7,535 nt of DNA from JAUVIB01 sp964424545 (lineage in GTDB: Bacteria > Calditrichota > Calditrichia > Calditrichales > Calditrichaceae), in the NCBI GenBank assembly GCA_964424545.1, contig CAYRJN010000186.1, forward strand, positions 1-7,535, in the 5' to 3' direction. The translations under genes were made by a program, and so were the position numbers. Positions 1 to 6,526 of the stretch are shown one piece after another (position 1 is the stretch's first letter; each line of letters starts with the position of its first letter). The notes beneath the pieces are model-generated. The model did no database searches. It had not been told where the DNA came from and was given only the letters and a program-made list of their open reading frames with translations.

Positions 1-244
1 CCACAATCTGCGGTATTTCGATTTGTTTGTTTATTTCTTCCACGACCGCCGCTACGGCCCCCTTTTTCTGCACATCCTGTAAATAGCTATGACCGTCCGT
101 TTTAAATCCGCGCACAGCTACAAAAAGATCGCCGCTTCGCACTTTTCGGGAATCGTATTGAATTTCCCGAATGGCGCCCTCCGCAATAGAGTCCGGAATA
201 TGCGCGGCTATCTTATCAAACAATATTTTAATTTTTTTAGTCAT
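1..244 (-). CDS. murE: UDP-N-acetylmuramyl-tripeptide synthetase MurE, N-terminal part (cut by window edge)
   Basis: Cytoplasmic ATP-dependent Mur ligase that adds the third amino acid (meso-diaminopimelate or L-lysine) to UDP-MurNAc-L-Ala-D-Glu in peptidoglycan precursor synthesis. Only the first 81 residues are visible, reading off the left edge. They match the Mur ligase N-terminal, UDP-substrate-binding domain: DSRKVRSGDLFVAVRG at residues 31-46, then DGH at 50-52 and KKGAVAAVV at 60-68, the usual 'DSR-V-x-x-G-x-LF-x-A' pattern followed by the 'DGH/F...GA' stretch. The ATP-binding and C-terminal domains, which would show which amino acid is added, lie outside the window. The ATG is 1 bp after the stop of the upstream penicillin-binding protein gene, so the two are almost certainly co-transcribed and probably translationally coupled. 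I see no Shine-Dalgarno sequence. The position after a PASTA-containing PBP fits MurE rather than MurF, and the motif spacing agrees. Confidence 0.9.
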   Translation of the reverse strand, partial: MTKKIKILFDKIAAHIPDSIAEGAIREIQYDSRKVRSGDLFVAVRGFKTDGHSYLQDVQKKGAVAAVVEEINKQIEIPQIV

Positions 245-245
245 G

Positions 246-2306
246 TCATTTACAGGTTAATATCAGATTCTGATTATTCTTGATTTTATTGCCGGGTTTT
301 ACGCTTTGTTTTTTAACAATACCCGAACCCCTAATTTTTACGTTTATACGCGATAAATCCAATTTTGAAATGGCTTCACGCAGCGATAAACCCGTCAATT
401 TAGGAACAACCGCGCCATGCACGGTAGGCCGCGTCATTTTAAGTCGCAGGACGCCGTTTGAGGATGAAACGGACGCCACAAGGCTGCCCGTACCGACGAT
501 TTCATAATCCAAATCCTTTGCCTCGAGTATCGCTTTTGCGCCCTCTAACGACAAGCCTTCGAGTTCAGGCAGTTCGTCGACCTTTTGAACTAATTTTAGA
601 TTCGGATTTTGTTTTACGGGTTCCGTCTCGTCAAATCCCATAATTTTTTCCATTATCGCTTTGAAAACCGGAGCAGCAACCGTGCCGCCGTAATATCCGT
701 TTGAAGGCTCGTTAATAAAAACGCCGCAAACGTATTCCGTATTTTCCAAGGGGCCGAAGCCTATGAAAGAAGACATATATTTGTTCTGATAATATCTTTT
801 TATTTTTGTATTATATTTTTGCGCCGTACCGGTTTTACCGCCGACATCCATACCTTGCAATCCGGCGCGTTTGGCCGTACCGCCCTCCACAACGGCGCGC
901 ATCATCGTTTTAAGTTCTTCGCCGACGGAAGGCGAAATCACCTGACGAACAACATGCGGTTCATTTAATTTTTTATATCCTTCCGTTTTATCATAAACGC
1001 CCTCGATCACATAAGGCCGAAACAAATAGCCGCCGTTAACCACAGGCACGAAAGCGGCCGTAATTTGCAGCGCCGTAACGCTTATTTCCTGCCCGATTGA
1101 GATGGACGCCTTTGATAAGCCCGACCATTTGGCCGGCTGCCTGAGCAAACCGTTGGTTTCGCCGTTTAAACCGATACCCGTTTTATCGCCGAAACCGAAA
1201 CCTTTAAGATAGCGAAACAGCGTATTGGAGGGCATTTTTTGGCTTAATTTTATCATTCCGATATTCGAAGAATATTCTACCACTTTATTTAGCGTCAACC
1301 AGCCGTGTTTTTTACTATCGTTCATATAATGATTATAAATTTTGTAACGACCGTTTTCACAAAATACCAATTCGTTTCTATCCGCCAGATTTTCCTGCAA
1401 TAATGCCGCCGTCGTAAATATCTTCATCGTCGAACCGGGCTCAAATATATCGGTAATAACGCGATTGCGTTTTGATGACAATCCATAGCGATTTTGACGA
1501 TTCGGATTGAAACTCGGATAAGAAGACATCGCCAAAACGGCGCCACTGCGCGGATCTATCACAACGGCCATTCCCGATTTTGCTTTCGCTTTTTCTACTC
1601 CCGCCGCCAGCTCTTCATCGGTAATGGTCTGTATGTTTTTATCTATAGTCAGATAAACATCCGAACCGTGTACGGGTCTTCGCAGCGCGTAATCGGCATC
1701 GTAAAAAGCGTTGCGGCGCGCGTCAAAAAGCAGCATCGCTTCGCCTGCCCGCCCGCGAAGCTTGCTTTCGAATTGCAGTTCAATGCCGCTCAGCCCGTGA
1801 TCGTCGGGATCGGTAAATCCTAAAAGAGGCGCGGCCAATTGACCGTAAGGATAATATCGGCGAAAATTCTCTCGTTTAATCAATCCCGGATTTTTTAATT
1901 TAAAAAGCGGCTTTATCTTTTCCGGAGGCACACGACGCTCAAGATAAACAAAACGGCTTTCTTTATTAAGCTTTTTCAAATAATAACTTTTGGACTTACC
2001 GAAAATTCTTGCGCAAGCGGCGGCAACGGCTGATTTGTTTTTAACTATTTTGGGGTCGGCGGCCAAATCATATAAAATAATGGTAGTGGCCAGTTTATTG
2101 CCGTTGCGATCGCATATCGCTCCTCTTTTTGCAGGCAGTTCCACTTTTTTTTCATATTGACTTTTTGCGGCTCTTTCAAACATCGGATAATCTATAATCT
2201 GAATACGAAACAGATTTACCTCTAACGCCGCCCAAAAGCCAAACAATATAATCAATAGAAGATAGAGCCTTTTTGTATTCAATTTTGGGGCCGCTTCACG
2301 ATACAC
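246..2306 (-). CDS. ftsI: Septal penicillin-binding protein (FtsI/PBP2-type transpeptidase) with C-terminal PASTA domains
   Basis: Class B penicillin-binding protein, 686 aa, that cross-links septal peptidoglycan on the periplasmic side of the inner membrane. It has a short cytoplasmic tail and one membrane anchor at about residues 13-35. The PBP dimerisation (pedestal) domain covers about 55-215, with the typical RGAICDRNG at 61-69. The transpeptidase domain covers about 245-555 with all three catalytic motifs: S292-T-M-K295 (SxxK, nucleophile Ser292), S346-S-N348 (SxN) and K491-T-G-T494 (KTG). Residues about 578-630 and 632-686 look like two PASTA domains. The second is clear (VVPKLTGLSLREA at 633-645, ending in PGNKIKNNQNLILTC). 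The first is more divergent. PASTA tails are known on division PBPs of Gram-positives and of Bacteroidetes-like groups. The start is GTG, directly after the ftsL stop codon and in the same frame, so no longer version is possible without readthrough. A GGAG at spacing 8 supports it. The neighbours ftsL and murE confirm the cell-division role. The specific symbol ftsI (rather than spoVD or pbp2B) is by function and context. Confidence 0.95.
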   Translation of the reverse strand: MYREAAPKLNTKRLYLLLIILFGFWAALEVNLFRIQIIDYPMFERAAKSQYEKKVELPAKRGAICDRNGNKLATTIILYDLAADPKIVKNKSAVAAACARIFGKSKSYYLKKLNKESRFVYLERRVPPEKIKPLFKLKNPGLIKRENFRRYYPYGQLAAPLLGFTDPDDHGLSGIELQFESKLRGRAGEAMLLFDARRNAFYDADYALRRPVHGSDVYLTIDKNIQTITDEELAAGVEKAKAKSGMAVVIDPRSGAVLAMSSYPSFNPNRQNRYGLSSKRNRVITDIFEPGSTMKIFTTAALLQENLADRNELVFCENGRYKIYNHYMNDSKKHGWLTLNKVVEYSSNIGMIKLSQKMPSNTLFRYLKGFGFGDKTGIGLNGETNGLLRQPAKWSGLSKASISIGQEISVTALQITAAFVPVVNGGYLFRPYVIEGVYDKTEGYKKLNEPHVVRQVISPSVGEELKTMMRAVVEGGTAKRAGLQGMDVGGKTGTAQKYNTKIKRYYQNKYMSSFIGFGPLENTEYVCGVFINEPSNGYYGGTVAAPVFKAIMEKIMGFDETEPVKQNPNLKLVQKVDELPELEGLSLEGAKAILEAKDLDYEIVGTGSLVASVSSSNGVLRLKMTRPTVHGAVVPKLTGLSLREAISKLDLSRINVKIRGSGIVKKQSVKPGNKIKNNQNLILTCK

Positions 2307-2684
2307 TTATTGAACTCCGGCTAAATTGACTTTTACCGCCTGCTTTTGTTTATTTGCAAATTCTTCTTTACAAACTTCCATACGTTTTGAGTCGATAAGT
2401 TTAACAGCCAGCATTTCGTCATTATCGCTTATCATTCCGTATTTTTCACGGGCGATGCGCATTATGCGGTCAATATTGCTTAAACGATCGACTTCGGCCT
2501 GAAGTTTTTCAGTTTGACCGCTTATTTTTTTCAGCTTTAACGTCAAATCGCGGCGGTCTTTCATCAATAAATCAACCTGAAACATTAAATACATCTTCAA
2601 AGCGATAAATAATATCACTCCGAATAAAAACATCAGCACTTTAATTCTTTTATTAAACTGAAAATATATTTTTTTCTTCTTCAT
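2307..2684 (-). CDS. ftsL: Cell division protein FtsL (FtsL/DivIC-like)
   Basis: Small bitopic inner-membrane protein, 125 aa, of the divisome. FtsL works with FtsB/DivIC and FtsQ/DivIB to recruit and activate the FtsW-FtsI synthase. The layout is typical: a very basic cytoplasmic tail (MKKKKIYFQFNKRIK, residues 1-15), one membrane segment at about 15-36, then a charged heptad-like helix at about 37-70 that should form a coiled coil. After this comes IDRIMRIAREKYGMISDNDE at 71-90, the conserved 'I..IA..KYGM' end of the FtsL/DivIC family. FtsL diverges fast in sequence, so the call rests on topology plus the position between rsmH and the PBP gene. The ATG overlaps the rsmH stop as ATGA, with AGGTG 7 bases upstream as ribosome binding site. 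Its TAA stop is directly followed, in the same frame, by the PBP start codon. The last 30 or so residues are polar and look unstructured. Confidence 0.82.
   Translation of the reverse strand: MKKKKIYFQFNKRIKVLMFLFGVILFIALKMYLMFQVDLLMKDRRDLTLKLKKISGQTEKLQAEVDRLSNIDRIMRIAREKYGMISDNDEMLAVKLIDSKRMEVCKEEFANKQKQAVKVNLAGVQ
2315..2318 (-). promoter_or_regulatory. Ribosome binding site deciding the GTG start of the PBP gene
   Basis: On the minus strand a GGAG lies 8 bases before the GTG at 2306, inside the last codons of ftsL. The codon just before the GTG is the in-frame ftsL stop TAA, so GTG is the first possible start. The next methionine in frame (residue 42) would remove the membrane anchor. Confidence 0.6.
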
Positions 2685-3607
2685 ACTCGCTCACCTACTC
2701 TCATTTTTGCGCTGCGAGCGCGGGAATTTATACTTATTTCTTCTTCGCCCGGTCTGATCAAATAGGGCTTAATTCTTTTAATTCTCGGTTTTTTACCGCA
2801 AACACAGTAAGGTATCTCAGGCGGACAGTTACAGGGATTTTCTTCCCTTTTAAAAAATTCTTTTACAATGCGATCTTCAAGAGAATGATAAGAAATAGCG
2901 ATTACACGGCCACCGGCGTTTAAAAAATTTAACGATTCCGTCAATGTATCTTCAATAATAGACAATTCCTCATTCACTTCAATCCGCAAAGCCTGAAAAA
3001 TCCGAGCATAGGTTTTAACGCGCATTTTAAACGGCGTACAGGAATCAATCAACAATGTTAAATCGTCGCTGCGTTTTAAAGGGCGCTGCGTTCTTGTTTT
3101 TACGATTCTATGGGCAATGCGCCTTGAAAATTTTTCTTCGCCGTATTTTCTAAAAACATTCGTGAGATCGTTCAATGAATATTGATTTAGAATGTCAGCA
3201 GCCGTTAACCGATCTTCTCTGTTCATGCGCATATCCAACGGAGCGTCGGTGTTAAAGGCGAAACCGCGTTCTCCATTGTCAATTTGGTGGGACGACAACC
3301 CGAAGTCCAGTAGTATCCCGTCCAACTTTTCTACGCCCGCCCTTTGCAGCGCTCCCGAGAAATCATTATAATTGCCGTGATAATAGATAACATTGGAAAA
3401 GCGAGCCAACCGTTTTTTCGAATATTCCAGCGCTTCAGCGTCGCGGTCAACCCCGATATAGAGCGCCCGCGAAGATAATTTGGAAAGGATCAGTTCCGCA
3501 TGCCCGCCGCCGCCGAGCGTACCGTCATAATATACGCCGTCTTCCCTGCTTATCAGCATTTCGCGAACAAGCGGCCCGAGAACCGGAATATGATAGCCGC
3601 CGGCCAT
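2681..3607 (-). CDS. rsmH: 16S rRNA (cytosine1402-N4)-methyltransferase RsmH
   Basis: S-adenosylmethionine-dependent enzyme, formerly MraW, that methylates N4 of C1402 in the decoding site of 16S rRNA. At 308 aa it has the normal family length. Visible motifs in order are HIPVL at 6-10; the SAM-binding loop DGTLGGGGHAELIL at 28-41; the acidic VDRD at 53-56; DGILLDFGLSSHQID at 96-110; RGFAFNTDAPLDMRM at 114-128; the EVNEEL-type segment at 210-215; and GGRVIAISYHSLEDRIVKEFF at 232-252. The Cys-rich hairpin NPCNCPPEIPYCVCGKKP (258-275) and the SRARSAKMRVGER C-terminus are also family hallmarks. The ATG is 5 bp after the mraZ stop, with AAGGGG 10 bases before it. The gene overlaps ftsL by 4 bp. 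The function is ribosomal, but the place at the head of the dcw cluster is widely conserved. Nothing in it is unusual. Confidence 0.97.
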   Translation of the reverse strand: MAGGYHIPVLGPLVREMLISREDGVYYDGTLGGGGHAELILSKLSSRALYIGVDRDAEALEYSKKRLARFSNVIYYHGNYNDFSGALQRAGVEKLDGILLDFGLSSHQIDNGERGFAFNTDAPLDMRMNREDRLTAADILNQYSLNDLTNVFRKYGEEKFSRRIAHRIVKTRTQRPLKRSDDLTLLIDSCTPFKMRVKTYARIFQALRIEVNEELSIIEDTLTESLNFLNAGGRVIAISYHSLEDRIVKEFFKREENPCNCPPEIPYCVCGKKPRIKRIKPYLIRPGEEEISINSRARSAKMRVGERV

Positions 3608-3612
3608 GACAA

Positions 3613-4089
3613 TCAGGCCCCTTCGTCAAAGAACATATCGGTGAAGCTGATTTGTTCGCTCAGATCCGGAAGGCTAAGTTTTTCTTCTTTGATGTAAGTA
3701 TCATAACGCTCCGGACTCCAAACTTCTAATTTTGACAGCGAACCGATTATAATCAGCTCTTTTTCGATGCCGGCAATTTTCAGAATTCTATCCGGCAATT
3801 TAATCCTACCCTGGCCATCCATTTGAGCAATATGAGCCGACCCCATAAAGAGACGGATAAAATCGCGCGTTTTCTTATCGAAAGGATTTAAAGTACGTAG
3901 TTTTTGGGTGAGACGATGCCACTCGTCAAGCGGATATGCGTACAGATTGATGTCTTCGAAGCCTTTGGCGAATACAATAGTATCCTCGGCTTGAGGTAAA
4001 AACATCTTACGTATTCCCGAGGGGATATTAACGCGATTTTTACTATCTAAGGTACAATGATAAGTACCGGCAAAATCCGTAAAGGCCAT
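3613..4089 (-). CDS. mraZ: Transcriptional regulator / division cluster protein MraZ
   Basis: AbrB-fold DNA-binding protein that sits first in the dcw cluster and in studied bacteria binds its own promoter region to control the operon. Two copies of the family motif are visible: DSKNRVNIP at residues 15-23 and DGQGRIKLP at 91-99. Each belongs to one swapped-hairpin half, as expected for MraZ. FAGTYHCTLD at 6-15 is the usual family N-terminus. With the ATG at 4089 the protein has 158 aa, close to the usual 140-155. A GGAAAG lies 5 bases upstream of this ATG. An in-frame ATG at 4116 would add nine residues (MVKNPWKDS) that do not look like the family, and I see no ribosome binding site there, so I prefer 4089. 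The extra length at the C-terminus (about 133-158) is acidic and polar. The gene is transcribed from the promoter just upstream and runs into rsmH after 5 bp. Confidence 0.95.
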   Translation of the reverse strand: MAFTDFAGTYHCTLDSKNRVNIPSGIRKMFLPQAEDTIVFAKGFEDINLYAYPLDEWHRLTQKLRTLNPFDKKTRDFIRLFMGSAHIAQMDGQGRIKLPDRILKIAGIEKELIIIGSLSKLEVWSPERYDTYIKEEKLSLPDLSEQISFTDMFFDEGA

Positions 4090-4145
4090 AGAGTCTTTCC
4101 AGGGATTTTTCACCATTTTTAGTTATTTTAAGGATTATCACACCA

Positions 4146-4177
4146 CAAAAGTAAGATATTTTTCCCTGAAATGCAAA
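4146..4177 (-). promoter_or_regulatory. Probable promoter of the mraZ-rsmH-ftsL-ftsI-murE operon
   Basis: Read on the minus strand, TTTG (4177-4174) is followed after 20 bases by TACTTTTG (4153-4146). This fits the Bacteroidetes-type promoter, TTTG near -33 and TAnnTTTG near -7 with about 20 bases between. The same DNA can also be read as a weak sigma-70 promoter, TTGCAT - 17 bp - TACTTT (4 of 6 matches in each box). Either reading puts the transcript start near 4138-4142, giving a leader of about 50 bases to the preferred mraZ start at 4089. A second TAnnTTTG (TATGTTTG, 4181-4174) overlaps the upstream box. No transcript data support this. Confidence 0.5.
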
Positions 4178-4243
4178 CATAAATGCACTTTTTTACCCCG
4201 ATAAATTAAAACCGTATTTTTAAATCATTATAATTCAATAGAA

Positions 4244-4263
4244 AAGGGATGCTGTTTTCCCTT
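4244..4263. repeat. Short inverted repeat / hairpin upstream of the mraZ promoter
   Basis: AAGGGA (4244-4249) and TCCCTT (4258-4263) form a perfect 6-bp stem with an 8-base loop. On the minus strand the stem is followed by TTC, giving TCCCTTTTC, so it resembles a weak intrinsic terminator in the direction of mraZ. No minus-strand gene ends here, so it may have no function or may insulate the mraZ promoter from upstream transcription. Confidence 0.3.
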
Positions 4264-4550
4264 GCGCTATTGGCACACCCCCGCACGTGAGCCGAACTGC
4301 AATGATTTAAACAATAAAAAAAACAGACACGGAATAAACGCTTACGATGACCATTGCTTTGCAACAAGAGGTTTATTATGTACGGCGCTGTAACCTATTA
4401 ATGCTGTTATTTACAATAATTATATACGCGCATAAAATGAGAATAAAACAAAAAAGGCCATGGACAAGAACGATGTCAATTGAAAAATATTTTGGCGCTG
4501 TTTATGATAGCTTTATAAAGTCTAATAATTGGGAAATTATTTAATTGTAT

Positions 4551-4578
4551 TTGAAAATTCCTCTGTAATGGCTATATT
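4551..4578 (+). promoter_or_regulatory. Sigma-70-like promoter for the DUF481 gene
   Basis: TTGAAA (4551-4556) and TATATT (4573-4578) are separated by 16 bp, matching the -35 and -10 consensus at 4 of 6 and 5 of 6 positions. Transcription would begin near 4585, about 48 bases before the ATG at 4633. The spacing and the position directly before the gene make it the best-looking + strand promoter in the window, but in AT-rich DNA such matches arise by chance. Confidence 0.45.
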
Positions 4579-4632
4579 AGTTAAAGTAATTATAAATTTT
4601 TCCATATTAACCGTTTATTAAACTCATTGATT

Positions 4633-5655
4633 ATGAAATTAAGATACCTGTTTATTTTATTATTATATTTTTCATCCATAGCTCTTGCCGATAAAACGGA
4701 TATTGTAATTTTGAAAAACGGCGATAAAATCACCGGCGAAGTGAAACTAATGCAATATGCCCTTCTCACTTTTAAGACCGACGCTATGAGCACAATTGAA
4801 ATTAAATGGGAAGACATCAGGTTTGTGCGATCAAAATACAGTTTTAGGGTGGAACGGGAAAACGGCGTTTATTCTTTTGGCATTATAAACACCGATACGC
4901 TAAACGATGAATTGATTGTCGGCCTGGATCCTTTTATTGATAAAATCAGAATGGACAAAGTCGTATTGCTGATTCCCGTAAAAAAATCCTTTTATGACGC
5001 CCTTACCATATCTACGGATGCCGGCTTCAGCTACACCAGAGCGAGTAATATTATTCAATTTAATTTCAGCGGAAACGGAGCTTATACCACACGCCTTTAT
5101 CAACGAAAATTTAATTTCACGTCAATAATAACGACACAAAGAGACACAACAAATTCACAGAACCATGATTATAAATTCAACTTCATTCAATTTTTACCAA
5201 AAAAATGGTTTCTCGTAAGCAGTGTCGGCGCACAAAAAAATACGGAACTTGGTTTGGATTTACGTCTTTATTTTGCCGCCGGTAGCGGAAGGGATTTCAT
5301 CCGCACCAATTCAAAGGTTTTAAACAGCGCCTTGGGTTTGCAGGTAACCCGTGAATGGTCATACGGCATTGCCGAACCTAAAAACAGTTTAGAAGGAATT
5401 TTTTCCGTTCAATATTCAAGGTTCCGTTTAACTTCTCCTAAACTGAATTGGGGTACTACTTTTAACGCTTACCCCAGCCTCACAACCAAAGATCGTATTC
5501 GTTTCGAATTCAGAACCGACTTAAAATGGGAAATCATTAAGCATCTGTTTTGGAAGCTGACTTTTTATGATAATTATGATAATAAATCGGAAGGAGGAAC
5601 AAGCTCCAACAATGATTACGGCGTTACCATTTCGCTTGGCTGGTCGCACAATTAA
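4633..5655 (+). CDS. DUF481 family outer-membrane protein (putative beta-barrel)
   Basis: Secreted protein of 340 aa, function unknown; DUF481 proteins (E. coli YdiY type) are predicted outer-membrane barrels. Residues 1-19 form a signal peptide (MKLRYLFILLLYFSSIALA) with likely cleavage before Asp20. A soluble N-terminal part follows: DIVILKNGDKITGEV at 23-37, then a beta-rich stretch to about 115 including IEIKWEDIRFV at 55-65, as often seen ahead of the barrel in this family. From about 122 to the end, alternating polar/hydrophobic strands rich in aromatic residues (for example FNFTSIITTQRD and FRLTSPKLNWGTTF) look like a beta-barrel, ending in YGVTISLGWSHN. I start it at the ATG at 4633 rather than the TTG two codons earlier. 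There is no clear ribosome binding site. It follows a sigma-70-like promoter. It is separated by 132 bp from the next, also secreted, protein gene on the same strand. Confidence 0.75.
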   Translation: MKLRYLFILLLYFSSIALADKTDIVILKNGDKITGEVKLMQYALLTFKTDAMSTIEIKWEDIRFVRSKYSFRVERENGVYSFGIINTDTLNDELIVGLDPFIDKIRMDKVVLLIPVKKSFYDALTISTDAGFSYTRASNIIQFNFSGNGAYTTRLYQRKFNFTSIITTQRDTTNSQNHDYKFNFIQFLPKKWFLVSSVGAQKNTELGLDLRLYFAAGSGRDFIRTNSKVLNSALGLQVTREWSYGIAEPKNSLEGIFSVQYSRFRLTSPKLNWGTTFNAYPSLTTKDRIRFEFRTDLKWEIIKHLFWKLTFYDNYDNKSEGGTSSNNDYGVTISLGWSHN

Positions 5656-5744
5656 AACGCCAACGTCTATCGTAAAACAATTTGTAACGTCGAATCGGAA
5701 TGTTTTAAAGGGGAAATGTGTTCGCTTAACAAATAAAGCGGGCA

Positions 5745-5772
5745 TAAATAAAATCTAAAGAAAATTTATTTA
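5745..5772. repeat. AT-rich inverted repeat before the second outer-membrane protein gene
   Basis: TAAATAAA (5745-5752) and TTTATTTA (5765-5772) are perfect complements around a 12-base loop. The repeat ends 3 bases before the ribosome binding site of the gene at 5788. It could be a weak mRNA hairpin or a protein-binding site, but such repeats are common by chance in AT-rich DNA. Confidence 0.25.
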
Positions 5773-5775
5773 CAT

Positions 5776-5781
5776 AAAGGA
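5776..5781 (+). promoter_or_regulatory. Ribosome binding site of the 212-aa outer-membrane protein gene
   Basis: AAAGGA lies 6 bases before the ATG at 5788, a good Shine-Dalgarno match and spacing. It fixes the start directly in front of a clear signal peptide. Confidence 0.65.
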
Positions 5782-5787
5782 AAAGCC

Positions 5788-6426
5788 ATGTTAAAAACCA
5801 TTTTTTCTCTTCTTATTTTAGTTTTAACATCATCAATCGCTTTTGCACAATTACAGCCTATGCAGCCCAAAAGCAATGTTCGCGGCGTTGAACTCACCGG
5901 CATGTACGGCTACCAAATCGGAGGTTCCCTTGACTCTTACGACGGTAAATTGACAATTAAAGATTCGGATAATATGATGCTCGCCGTAGATATACCCGTT
6001 AGATACGGTATGATGGTAGAACTATCCTTCACGCGCCAAAGCAGTTATTTGCAATTAAAGGAATGGGGCAGTGGCGTAACGTCAAATCTCACGGATTTGG
6101 TTCTCGAATATTATCAAATAGGGACAATTAAGGGTATTCAAAAAGGGAAAATGGTTCCCTTCGGTCAGGTTTCTCTCGGAGCCACACGATTTAACCCCTC
6201 CAATTCAATATACAGCGACCAATGGGTCTTCTCTGTAACGCTCGGACTTGGAGTTAAATTTCATCTCAACGACCGTTTTGGTATCCGTCTGCAAGCCGAC
6301 ATGCTTATTCCGATGCGTTTTTCCGGCGTGGGATTTTGGTTCGGAACGGGCGGCGGCAGCGCCGGTATTACCGCCGACGGCTTTCTTCAAGGAAATTTTA
6401 TGGGCGGATTGTTCATTAAAATCTAA
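5788..6426 (+). CDS. Secreted small outer-membrane beta-barrel-like protein, function unknown
   Basis: I cannot assign this 212-aa protein to a named family. Residues 1-20 are a strong signal peptide (MLKTIFSLLILVLTSSIAFA) with likely cleavage before Gln21, so the mature protein has about 192 residues. The mature part is made of short alternating strands with glycine-rich turns: VELTGMYGYQIGG at 34-46, MLAVDIPVRYGMMVELSFTR at 64-83, VLEYYQIGTI at 105-114, MVPFGQVSLGATRF at 122-135, WVFSVTLGLGVKFHL at 146-160 and FGIRLQADMLIPM at 164-176. It ends in GNFMGGLFIKI. Size and pattern suggest an 8-stranded barrel like the OmpA-barrel, OmpX or OmpW folds. A Gly-rich loop GTGGGSAG is at 186-193. The neighbour upstream is another predicted outer-membrane barrel but is not similar to it. 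A terminator-like hairpin lies about 100 bp downstream, so transcription may end before the dehydrogenase gene. Confidence 0.7.
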   Translation: MLKTIFSLLILVLTSSIAFAQLQPMQPKSNVRGVELTGMYGYQIGGSLDSYDGKLTIKDSDNMMLAVDIPVRYGMMVELSFTRQSSYLQLKEWGSGVTSNLTDLVLEYYQIGTIKGIQKGKMVPFGQVSLGATRFNPSNSIYSDQWVFSVTLGLGVKFHLNDRFGIRLQADMLIPMRFSGVGFWFGTGGGSAGITADGFLQGNFMGGLFIKI

Positions 6427-6526
6427 TTTAACGAAAGTTAATCCTCTACCGACAGCGTTCCGTCCTTATCATCTATAATTATAACGGACAATTTAATAAT
6501 GTTATTTGCTAAACGCTTACAAAAAT

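Larger units (their letters stand above)
4117..4632. other. Intergenic region between the dcw operon and the outer-membrane protein genes
   Basis: This 516-bp AT-rich stretch separates two divergently oriented blocks. It holds the mraZ promoter at the left end, a small hairpin at 4244-4263, a short GC-rich patch at about 4270-4300 (including CACGTG), and a sigma-70-like promoter at 4551-4578 near the right end. One open frame of 65 codons (4347-4544, + strand) has no ribosome binding site, and I recognise nothing in its product. I do not call it a gene. I see no tRNA, small RNA signature, repeat array or insertion sequence end. Confidence 0.6.

Noticed and set aside
1494..1823. Long open frame of 109 codons on the + strand inside the PBP gene, and similar frames in the rsmH and dehydrogenase genes
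   Set aside because: They lie entirely opposite or out of frame with strongly conserved genes, and their products are Arg- or Cys-rich without any recognisable motif.
4117..4260. Search for MraZ operator repeats (TGGGN or AAAGTG-type direct repeats) upstream of mraZ
   Set aside because: Only one AAAGTG (minus strand, near 4187-4192) is visible. No regularly spaced set of repeats was found, so no operator is claimed.
4347..4544. Open frame of 65 codons on the + strand in the intergenic gap
   Set aside because: No ribosome binding site, no recognisable domain and an ordinary length for chance in AT-rich DNA. The hydrophobic stretch LLMLLFTIIIYA could mimic a membrane segment, but nothing else supports a gene.
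5656..5787. Possible frameshifted C-terminal continuation of the DUF481 gene in the gap before the next gene
   Set aside because: The DUF481 product already ends with a barrel-like strand (YGVTISLGWSHN). The overlapping frame to 5758 is basic and not barrel-like.
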